Assembly (NCBI GenBank): GCA_963693315.1
Contig: OY856187.1
Span: 47,820,485 to 47,884,484, forward strand
Source: Diogma glabrata
Lineage: Eukaryota; Arthropoda; Insecta; Diptera; Cylindrotomidae
Length of the DNA: 64,000 bases
Direction: 5' to 3'
Below, piece by piece: positions 54,710-64,000 of the stretch; the stretch's first letter is position 1; each line of letters begins with the position of its first letter. The position numbers and the translations under genes are program-made. Under the pieces are notes generated by a model, which was not told the DNA's origin, ran no database searches, and saw only the letters and a list, made by a program, of their open reading frames with translations.

Positions 54710-56345
54710 TGTAACACATTTCATTGAAAATAAAATGTAGTTCCAGCCCCTATATTTCATTATAATGCAACAGCACTGCATAAATAAAAAAATGAATCAT
54801 CATCATTTAATTCGCATTTTATTTAATCAAACTTTATCCCGTTTTTCCTGGTTTTACGAAAACCTGATTACAATCATTTATTTATGTAGTTACTACAGAA
54901 TTTTGCTGTTGCAAATTTTAAAGATTCATTTTGAAAGTGTACGACAGTGAGTACATGAAATTAAACTTTAATAAAATCTAGTAACAAATTATAAGTGATA
55001 ATTCCAAGTTTTCAATATTCACAAAAAGTAGTGCATCAGTTATTTCAATTGCTTTTGTTTGAGTTATTTCTTAATACATTACTAAATACACTACATAATA
55101 CGGAATTGTTTTACTGTGAAATTAGTGTAACCTAAACCGATCAGGTAAGCGAGTTACGCGACGGGTAAATTAGTTCGATTGTTTGTGAATTAAGTCATAT
55201 TTATCTTAGGTTTATTGGAATTGCCTGGACCTGGAATTATTATCCTCCAGCTTAAAAGTTGTTGGCGATGAAGTAGGTTAGATGAAGAATTAAAACAAAA
55301 AAAAAATCTAAATACGCATCCGTTATAACTGTTTCCTTAGGATACCACAAACAAGTATCCAACCGTATTAAGCACGTTACCTAATTGGATTCGGTAAATT
55401 AAATTGAAAAGAAAACAGCATACTCTGTAAATTAAATTGAAAAGTAAACCGGAAACCAATTTAGTAACCAATTCAGATCGTACTGTAGCTGGATTGTATA
55501 TCTTCGTGTATTATAAGTGCAAATTTAATTTTGTGTTTTTCTTTGTTTATATATCATTTATGTATATGCTAAGCAAATAATTGATTTTTGTTGTTAGTTA
55601 ACGTTAATAATTTTTAGAATAGCAATTTTTTTTTCTTGATGAGTAAGGTGACACTAAAAGCGCTTTTGGCAGGTTACTAGCTCAGGTAAGCTAATTTGTT
55701 TATTTATTAAGCTCATTTATATATTGTTTTAACAGGTTCCTTTACTAAGCTAGTTTATTTATTTAACTTATTTATTTATTAAGCTAATTTATTTATTTAT
55801 TTAGCATGTTTATTAATTGATCAAATTTATTTATTTCGTTAACTTGTTAATTTATTATGCTAGTTCGTTAGGCTAAATTGTTTTTGTTTTCTTTCCTTAT
55901 AAAATACGAATATGACTTAATTACTTCAATTTATTTAGCTTTAGTCAAAAACTTAAATGTATGGTGTTAATTTAAATACAAGCTTTCGTGATTTAATATA
56001 GAAATATAATGAGTTATAACTAGAATTGTGTTTTGAGAGTCATGGGAGATTGAGGAAGTAGGAAGCATGCCTTTTTAGTTCAGAGAAAATTGCGGCTTCG
56101 GAATATGTTGGCGTGATAGATGAATGATATAGGTTAGTTACAGTTACAGTGATCGTTTTGTGAAGTTTTTTTTTATTTTCCGGTAATGCAGCATATAATA
56201 AAATCATATGTTTGTTTGAACCAAAACCCATCCCACTTCTCCCCTGATGCCTAGCGGGTAAAATAATGCTGCGGTTCAAAAATAGATCTACATTCTCATA
56301 TGATTTCTGTTAAGGTTGCCGTTATCTATAACGGTAAACCTTACA
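54710..56345 (+). repeat. 5' LTR, 1636 bp
   Basis: Starts TGTAACACATTTCATTG and ends GGTAAACCTTACA. Unusually long for an element with such a small interior. It contains short runs of TTTATTTATTAAGC-like repeats (about 55695-55860) and no coding frame with a known motif. Confidence 0.93.
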
Positions 56346-56346
56346 G

Positions 56347-56360
56347 TGGCGCCCAAGTGT
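56347..56360 (+). other. Primer binding site
   Basis: TGGCGCCCAAGTGT begins two bases after the 5' LTR. TGGCGCCC matches the 3' end complement of tRNA-Lys used by many retroelements; matching weakens after position 10. Confidence 0.65.
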
Positions 56361-57569
56361 TTATAGCTCATAACTATTGTCATTTTAGTTGATAAAAACA
56401 AAAAAAAAAACATTTATTTAGAAGGAAAACTTTTTTCTGTTTTCGTAACGTTTCTTTTTTTTATTTAATTAATGGTTTAATTGAAATTGTCAATTTTTTT
56501 CTTCTTTGTAGAATACATTTTATTTTATCACTCACACCAATATATTCCGATGTTAAACATCTTTATTCCTTATAGGATCTTCTACTATGGTATGTAATAA
56601 TACTTTGTAGCAAGGTTGGTTAGGGTCAATAAGCGAGTGCTGATTCGGAACTGATGTTTAAACTCTAAATTAACAAATGTTTGATTAGTTAGGGAAACTT
56701 CTGTTTTGAATCAATCATTTCTTTAATAATCACTGCTCCATTTTGGGTTTTTCTTTCTGGATGTCGGTTTTTTTAAATAGATTTAATCGTTACTGAGATT
56801 ATTGAAGCTGTTTCTTCTATAGGAAAATGTTTGACTATTCGGCGAAAAGTCACAGATCTCTGTACGCTATTATCTTAATAAAACGATTTCACCTTAAATG
56901 TTTTGAAACAGTGGTTTTTAAAATTAAAGACAATTAATTTGCATTCGTGAATGTTTCGTTTTACACATGTTCTTTATTAGGAAACGAGATAAGTATATCC
57001 GAGTGTAAGCTCGTGCTGGGACTTAAGATTGTAGTTATCATAATCGATTTCCAAGTACATGACCATGTTATTTTTTTTCTCTTTTGTTCTCTGAGAGGGA
57101 ACGGCAGGCGTTCAGCGGCGAATCTCTCATGACTCTCATATTCTATACACTTTTAGTTGAACATTGTTAGTATTTGATTCGGTGATAGTTTATAATTTTC
57201 GCGAAATTTTCATTTTTTGTACTTCTAAATTATTGTATTTATTTATTTATTCTAATCGTTAAGTATTTTAATTCCTGTAATAAATTATATCCATAGTATA
57301 TCTTGTGATCTATCATACCGCATGGAGTAACGTTTTTAAATTATTGTATTAGTTTATTTATTTTTTTTTGATTGTTTGGTCTTGGATCTTAATTGTTGTT
57401 GATATTTATACATTTTATGATTATTGCGTTTAGGTGGTCGTATAGGATAGTGTTAGTTAGACTTAATTTATTAAACTTATCGTTATACTGATTCTCTTTA
57501 CCAAGATCGTTTGGGGTGTGTTTAATTTGTACCGTTCTGGGCTTAAGGAAATAAATAGCGTAAATAAAA

Positions 57570-57830
57570 ATGGATCCGGAATATTTAGAGCCGGATGAAT
57601 TCTCAATCGAGGCTCAAATTCGGAGTTTAAAAGGGCCAACTAAATCAGTTCTAAAACAACTTTTAGAGAAATTAGTAGATGAAAAATTACAACCGTCTTT
57701 GGTTCCTACGCGAGCGCATGATCTTGCACGCAAGCAACCAATTCGTGAAGTTAAATCATGTGCTACGAAAATATCAGAGCTACAAATACTATTTAAGGAA
57801 ACTATTTGGCGGTGACATCTAAGTCAGATA
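57570..57830 (+). pseudogene. gag N-terminal fragment
   Basis: ATG 57570 opens MDPEYLEPDEFSIEAQIRSL, then KGPTKSVLKQLLEKLVDEKL, resembling the first helices of Gag in Ty3/gypsy elements (an MDPx(L)x(D)EL...ELxxRG-like start). The frame runs 82 codons to a stop at 57813. The rest of gag is missing through the internal deletion; Gag would have formed the particle capsid. A leader of 1.2 kb lies between the primer site and this ATG, which is long. Confidence 0.6.
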
Positions 57831-57859
57831 TGTTGTCGGTCGTACAGGAAGGAGTTCTC

Positions 57860-58117
57860 AAGAGTTTAAAACAGGCATATTATCAAAATATACCAAGATA
57901 TAACTTACGCAGTCGTCCTCGCCATTTCGTTGCACAACAAGAAGTATTCATTCGAAATTTTTCACAGAGCGAAGCCCCGAAGCAGTTTTCCTCCAAATTT
58001 GCTCCCAAATTCCAAAAGGCCCGAATTCGTAAGCCCGTTGGAAATGTCGCATATGAGATGGAAGATCTCGAAGGTAAAAGTCTCGGGGTGTACCATTTAA
58101 AAGATATTAAAGGTTAA
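57860..58117 (+). pseudogene. pol C-terminal fragment (after integrase)
   Basis: In the frame ending 58117 the text YNLRSRPRHFVAQQEVFIRN, FSKFAPKF-like APKFQKARIRKPVGNVAYEM and EDLEGKSLGVYHLKDIK matches the segment beyond the integrase core of Ty3/gypsy pol (QEV..RNF.QS, FAPKF.K.RIR...G...YELEDL.G..VGVYH.KDI). It lies about 50 codons after the gag remnant in another frame, so the deletion joined gag to the end of pol. The stop is 56 bases before the 3' LTR. Confidence 0.78.
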
Positions 58118-58173
58118 ACAAGCAGGTGAAGCCCGGCTATAGATTCTCAGGGTGTTGGGTCGTCCCCACGATT

Positions 58174-59809
58174 TGTAACACATTTCATTGAAAATAAAAT
58201 GTAGTTCCAGCCCCTATATTTCATTATAATGCAACAGCACTGCATAAATAAAAAAATGAATCATCATCATTTAATTCGCATTTTATTTAATCAAACTTTA
58301 TCCCGTTTTTCCTGGTTTTACGAAAACCTGATTACAATCATTTATTTATGTAGTTACTACAGAATTTTGCTGTTGCAAATTTTAAACATTCATTTTGAAA
58401 GTGTACGACAGTGAGTACATGAAATTAAACTTTAATAAAATCTAGTAACAAATTATAAGTGATAATTCCAAGTTTTCAATATTCACAAAAAGTAGTGCAT
58501 CAGTTATTTCAATTGCTTTTGTTTGAGTTATTTCTTAATACATTACTAAATACACTACATAATACGGAATTGTTTTACTGTGAAATTAGTGTAACCTAAA
58601 CCGATCAGGTAAGCGAGTTACGCGACGGGTAAATTAGTTCGATTGTTTGTGAATTAAGTCATATTTATCTTAGGTTTATTGGAATTGCCTGGACCTGGAA
58701 TTATTATCCTCCAGCTTAAAAGTTGTTGGCGATGAAGTAGGTTAGATGAAGAATTAAAACAAAAAAAAAATCTAAATACGCATCCGTTATAACTGTTTCC
58801 TTAGGATACCACAAACAAGTATCCAACCGTATTAAGCACGTTACCTAATTGGATTCGGTAAATTAAATTGAAAAGAAAACAGCATACTCTGTAAATTAAA
58901 TTGAAAAGTAAACCGGAAACCAATTTAGTAACCAATTCAGATCGTACTGTAGCTGGATTGTATATCTTCGTGTATTATAAGTGCAAATTTAATTTTGTGT
59001 TTTTCTTTGTTTATATATCATTTATGTATATGCTAAGCAAATAATTGATTTTTGTTGTTAGTTAACGTTAATAATTTTTAGAATAGCAATTTTTTTTTCT
59101 TGATGAGTAAGGTGACACTAAAAGCGCTTTTGGCAGGTTACTAGCTCAGGTAAGCTAATTTGTTTATTTATTAAGCTCATTTATATATTGTTTTAACAGG
59201 TTCCTTTACTAAGCTAGTTTATTTATTTAACTTATTTATTTATTAAGCTAATTTATTTATTTATTTAGCATGTTTATTAATTGATCAAATTTATTTATTT
59301 CGTTAACTTGTTAATTTATTATGCTAGTTCGTTAGGCTAAATTGTTTTTGTTTTCTTTCCTTATAAAATACGAATATGACTTAATTACTTCAATTTATTT
59401 AGCTTTAGTCAAAAACTTAAATGTATGGTGTTAATTTAAATACAAGCTTTCGTGATTTAATATAGAAATATAATGAGTTATAACTAGAATTGTGTTTTGA
59501 GAGTCATGGGAGATTGAGGAAGTAGGAAGCATGCCTTTTTAGTTCAGAGAAAATTGCGGCTTCGGAATATGTTGGCGTGATAGATGAATGATATAGGTTA
59601 GTTACAGTTACAGTGATCGTTTTGTGAAGTTTTTTTTTATTTTCCGGTAATGCAGCATATAATAAAATCATATGTTTGTTTGAACCAAAACCCATCCCAC
59701 TTCTCCCCTGATGCCTAGCGGGTAAAATAATGCTGCGGTTCAAAAATAGATCTACATTCTCATATGATTTCTGTTAAGGTTGCCGTTATCTATAACGGTA
59801 AACCTTACA
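58174..59809 (+). repeat. 3' LTR, 1636 bp
   Basis: Same length and ends as the 5' LTR. Side-by-side reading shows one substitution at 58387. No clean polypurine tract precedes it; the preceding bases are mixed (GTCCCCACGATT), which is unusual. Confidence 0.93.
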
Positions 59810-59813
59810 AGAC

Positions 59814-62078
59814 GTATCATACATTTTATAGATGGCTGTTAAAACTACGATGTACTAAGCTTAAAGTAACCGTACCAAACTGTTTAGAAGTAACTACTAA
59901 TATGTGGCTATTAATCTATATATAAATACGTAAGCAATATTTTTGCGGTACAATTTTAAAATATTTGTCCCATCAAAGGTGTAGTAATATGTATATCGTT
60001 GGAAAGGTCTTAACTAATAGATAAGTAGACAATTCAAAATCAATTATATCAATTAATCAAACTCTGAAATAATGTTTTGTAGCTATTTTGTTGGGAGGGT
60101 TTTTTACAATTTCTATTTACAATGGCCGAATTTCGGCCACTGGGTGATTCCTAGTTTCTATTAAATAATACAATCCTTTGAAGGTGAAATTAAATTTGTG
60201 TTGAATCATGAAATCGACTCCCTCAGCTTTGCAAAGTAGATGTTTTGAATTTGTTGTTGCTTCCACCCAAAAAAGTAATTGGGAATGGATCGTACGAATC
60301 AGAAAAGTATATATATTTTACCCCATTGCTGTTTCATTAAGACCACTTCATGGTCATCTTAGCGTGTGGTCATCAATCCAGTGTGTTTGGCTTGGCTTAA
60401 AAATAACCAAACAAAAATTTGCATCCATCGACACTGTATAAAACGCATGTTGTTGTAGGAGCTAGCTCTTAAAAAATTTTTATATGTTGCTGTGATATAT
60501 ATGGTAATTCCTCCTGCCCACCACATAATACAAAAACAATAATAAATTTTTGGATAACTTCTAGTTTCCTAAGCCTTAGCATGTTCCATGTTTTCGTTGT
60601 TAAATCGTAGTTCAAGTACAGTTACTCATTCGTTGTTGTGATGAACCCGAGATAATTCGAAACCAATGTACCACAGCTCAAAACAAATTGTTTTTTGCCG
60701 GAAATGGGAGATAAGGCCTTCGTCTAACTAAAATGTTCGTGAAGGGGTCACGTTCTGGTCTTGAGGTTTTACCCTGTAATATAGTATCATCAGTATAATC
60801 AGTATTGACCCTGGACCTGTCCACTATACCATATGTAATTGTGTTAACGTTATCCAGGTAGCAAGAAATGACCACTTAAACACTCCTCCCCCAACAAAAA
60901 TCCTTTTGTTTTTGCTATCGTAATTGAATTCGCATTATTATAATTTGCAAAACCCCCCAACCCACTTGTATACACACCATGCAAAAATAATCAACTTTTA
61001 TTTTCATAACTTTAACTTTAATAAAAATGATCGCCAGCAAACAAATGAAATATAAAATAAGATAAAAAGAAAATGCGACATTAAATTAAAAATAATAAGT
61101 ACAAGCAATTAATATTATGACTTTTTTGCTATAAAACTTAGAAATCATTTTAAGACTTTCTTCTAATCAATATTCAAGAAGAGCTAATAACTTGAGGTAA
61201 TAATTTTCTTTTTCTACTTTAATTTCTTTTAATAAAATTATTTTGATGTATAAATAATATCACAACAACTTCTGTAGTTTTTTTACGAAAGATAAACAAT
61301 TTAACTTGTCCATCGTATTCATATAATTTTTCCTGGATTTACAGTAAAATATTAAAATTACAATTATTCTTTTAAATATGTTAAAAATGTAAAAACAAAA
61401 CACATTTCTTCTTGCTGGAAAACTCGTTTTCCAAATCACATAAGTAGATATAATTCTATTGGATATATCTGATTTTAAAGTTAAATTGAATGTTTGCGTG
61501 TTGTTGGGAAAATTAATTTGTTTGTTACGGGAAATTTTGCGATTTATAATAGCGGTTGTCCTTGTAAAATGATGGAACAGAAAGATTGAAATTGCAAATA
61601 TGTTAAACTAAATAAGTTATGTTATACTTCACCTTTGAAATGATGAATTTGATGTAAATAATGTAGTCATCCAGCTGATCTATTTCGTGTAGTCCCCACA
61701 TCGTATAAGAAGACTCTAACTGTGCCTGATTTTAACGGTACTAGCCTTTGCTGAAATTAATTCCGGTCAATGAGAGGATCTGTTATAGATAGGTTGATGT
61801 GATAAATACAAGGATATCTCTCATCTCCGATAATCAATCCACTGAAATCTAGACAGTCACTGAGAATATTGTAATGGAAAAAATTATGAAAGATATCTCT
61901 ATAGAAAGATATAACCAGAGTGTTTGTTAAATCAAATAATAGTAAGAGACTGAATGAGTTTGCACTCTCAATTAATTAGAGAATTCCTTGCTCAATTTTC
62001 CATATTTTAGCATATGTGTTTCAATTCTAAAATATTCTAAAATTTTCCTTTACTTCGTTCCTTGAGACAGAATAACTA
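59814..62078. other. AT-rich DNA with one X 3' fragment
   Basis: About 60405-60545 contains GCATCCATCGACAC, CGCATGTTGTTGTAGGAG and ATGTTGCTGTGATATATATG, a plus-strand copy of the X 3' segment. The remainder has no recognised feature; a 65-codon minus frame at 60875-60678 has no motif. Confidence 0.4.
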
Positions 62079-62526
62079 CACTGAAAAAAACATGTCCGAT
62101 TTCCAATCGAAATGCAATTGTCTCAACCTCACCGTGCGGTCACATATGGCGAATCAAACTACGAAATTGCTTCAACAACTCCACAATTATAAATCGATGA
62201 AGTTGAGACAATTACACGAAATATTTATGTGAAAATAAAATATAGTTCAATTAATCTCAAATACTTAAACTTTAAAGTGAAAAATTCATGATATAAGGCC
62301 AAAGAAAATTTTTTTCAGGGAAATAGTTATTATCTTTATTCAACTACTGTTATATTGGATATAACACTTTATATTTTAAATAAACCTCATTCTGTTGTTA
62401 GGAAAATGTTATCGTGTAGTTGTCCCAATCACAGTGAAATTGTTTGCAAATAATTTTTCTTTGCATGAATAATCAACTGCCAACTTCGAGATGAGGTTGT
62501 CATGAACTTCAACTTTTTTTTCAGTG
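62079..62526. mobile_element. MITE with CACTGAAAAAAA ends, 448 bp
   Basis: CACTGAAAAAAA at 62079 and TTTTTTTCAGTG ending at 62526 form a 12-bp perfect TIR, with TA on each side (62077-62078, 62527-62528) as a 2-bp TSD. A subterminal inverted pair, TTGTCTCAACCTC and GAAGTTGAGACAAT, lies inside. The ends resemble those of element C (CACAGAAAAAAA). Non-coding. Confidence 0.6.
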
Positions 62527-62528
62527 TA

Positions 62529-64000
62529 TAAAATAATATAAATAACACTATTTGGGAGTGTGGAGGAGTGACAATAATAAAATTTCATTTTTAGTCCTAA
62601 ATTGAAATAAATATTTTCTTTCAAATATTCAAACATTTAATTTTTTCTTCAAACTTGATGCTTTCCAACGAAAAAAATAAATGATTCTTGTAAATGTTTT
62701 TTTCAAATTTTTCAAGTATTGTTATAAAAATATATAAAAAGGATGACGAGAAGGTACTAATTTTCTTCTTTTACAAATGAGATGAAAGAAAATAAAAATA
62801 AAATACAAACTTCAAAGGAATGAAATCGGATAACTAAAAAGTTCGCTCTTCGAGGAAAAACGATATTCAAATTATAAACATTTATGGAATGAAATGAGTG
62901 CAAATCCATTACCAAAAATGAAGAGTTTTGATATAATAAACTAAACATTAGAAACCCAAATATGCTGTCGAATTGAGAAAATTGAAATAAATTCTCTTAG
63001 ATTTTTGTGTTAAATTACTGATACAAAAATGCAAATAAATTCAAAATTCAGTTCAATTAATTGCGTTTTAAAGAGTTATAATTCTAAACCCTATACGCCA
63101 TTTAAATCAGCAATTTGACAATTCATATAAGAAACAAAATGTTAGTGGAAGAGATTACAAATTCTTGGAATTCTTTTTTTTTATAATTGAATGATTTTAA
63201 GAACGACGGTTTAATACGGAATGCGATAGTGTAAAATAGCGATAAAATGGTTGTACCAGAAGTGAATATTTGAATTAAAAGTTAAGACTCTAATCCAATC
63301 GAGTTATTGTATTTTTTAACATTTACGCTATGATACTGGAAATTTCTACAGTCAACTGTTATTGCTTCTAAAAGGTTAGGTAAGGATTTATCTAACTTCT
63401 ATTATTTTATAATAATAAAACAAAATGGTTGTCCATATGTTCGCGCTCTCTAGTCCAATATATCACACCAAGGGATTTAAAATTTTGGCAGTAGAAATAC
63501 CTCGACGGTAAAATTTGTACGCTATTGTTTGTTACCTAAGTTTTTTTCCCAAATAGAAAAAAAATAATGAAACGTTTTACAATTTACATGAACTAACCGA
63601 AATATCACGGTCGCTTTTTCTTGTAGAAAAATAATATTTCGATAACTTGTTTATTCCAAGCAATTTCTAACAGAATTTACTTTTACATCGCTGAACGTAT
63701 ATAATATGACAATTATGGAGTACGATATGCAAAAGCATATCTTTCTGGAAAAAATTCTTTTGAAAAAAAAGTTCCACTAAAAACAATATAATACACCTAA
63801 ACAAATACTTGAAGATAATAAAAACAAAATAACACGCAACAAGAAATTGTAGTTTATCTAATAAGAAATGAAAATAAAACTAGTTAGTGAATGATAAAGT
63901 AGGCAAATAAACAAATTTAATTAATAAATTTCACACCTTTTGCATTTTTTGATGTGACAGAGTCTAGAGTGCAACCACTAGGCCAGGTCATTCGAATCAC
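62529..64000. other. AT-rich DNA; tRNA-like box A at the right edge
   Basis: No genes recognised. On the minus strand near 63985-63960, TGGCCTAGTGGTTGCACTC resembles tRNA box A, but no box B follows within 100 bases, so it is at most a SINE fragment. Confidence 0.35.

Larger units (their letters stand above)
54710..59809 (+). mobile_element. Complete but internally deleted LTR retrotransposon (5.1 kb)
   Basis: Two 1636-bp LTRs flank an 1828-bp interior. Flanking AGAC (54706-54709 and 59810-59813) is a 4-bp TSD. The interior keeps a primer site, the start of gag and the last part of pol, but lacks protease, reverse transcriptase, RNase H and the integrase core. It therefore depends on proteins from a full relative. 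The LTRs differ at one base that I can see (54923 G versus 58387 C), so insertion was recent. Confidence 0.92.

Noticed and set aside
54765..54950. 61-codon plus-strand frame repeated at 58229
   Set aside because: Part of the LTR; starts in non-coding repeat and lacks any domain.
56040..56279. 79-codon minus-strand frame present in both LTRs
   Set aside because: It lies within the LTR, has no known motif, and its repetition only reflects LTR identity.
63955..64000. tRNA gene at the right edge
   Set aside because: Only a box-A-like segment; no box B or acceptor stem within the available sequence.

Overview
This is AT-rich eukaryotic DNA, almost certainly from an arthropod and probably an insect. 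The window is a graveyard of mobile elements. There are non-LTR retrotransposons of at least three types, Ty3/gypsy-like LTR elements, a mariner, hAT-like elements, several unclassified terminal-inverted-repeat (TIR) elements and dispersed or tandem non-coding repeats. I found no complete host gene, tRNA, rRNA or CRISPR array. Four short open stretches ending at good splice donors (7352, 23061, 23521 and 34899) are the only candidates for host exons, all weak to moderate. There are no operons, so relationships here are nesting and relative age rather than joint function.

Layout. 1-1065: 5' end of a minus-strand gypsy-like element (gag, primer site, probable LTR). 1089-2490: internally deleted minus-strand jockey/CR1-type element. 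4984-6828: 5'-truncated non-LTR element with a 14-bp target-site duplication (TSD). 8250-10257: hAT-like element inside a dispersed repeat (family X), itself holding a 279-bp MITE. 10870-14830: minus-strand gypsy pol split by a 1122-bp solo-LTR-like insertion. 15901-16702: exact 401-bp tandem duplication. 16795-17528: large foldback element with a CpG-rich core. 17878-21165: nearly intact RTE-type element with one frameshift. 25233-28630: decayed hAT-like element, then a transposon with TIRs of about 335 bp and remnants of a Cys-rich-tailed protein. 31.6-34.1 kb: X and Z repeats. 36.0-37.2 kb: decayed mariner.

37.4-46.5 kb is a stack of nested insertions. A tandem repeat of about 560 bp (family Y) was invaded by a GATC-rich TIR element (A1). 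A1 then received a CAC-ended element (C) carrying a jockey/CR1-type retrotransposon with a 945-codon ORF, and a further insert (E) carrying a second GATC-rich element (B1). 47.1-49.0 kb repeats the A/B nesting (A2 containing B2) inside a retrotransposon remnant, and comparing the two stacks gives exact empty sites. 49.1-50.5 kb: another jockey/CR1-type remnant. 50831-51118: near-perfect 288-bp palindrome. 52.5-54.66 kb: Z tandem array. 54710-59809: young, internally deleted LTR retrotransposon whose two 1636-bp LTRs differ at one base I can see. 62079-62526: short CACTG-ended MITE.

The strongest results are reconstructed insertion events: TSDs, empty sites and nesting order. The best candidates for something undescribed are the related A and B families (2-bp TSD, GATC-rich subterminal arrays), the long-TIR transposon at 26.6-28.6 kb, and the Z higher-order array. 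All identities come from reading the sequence; no database was searched.
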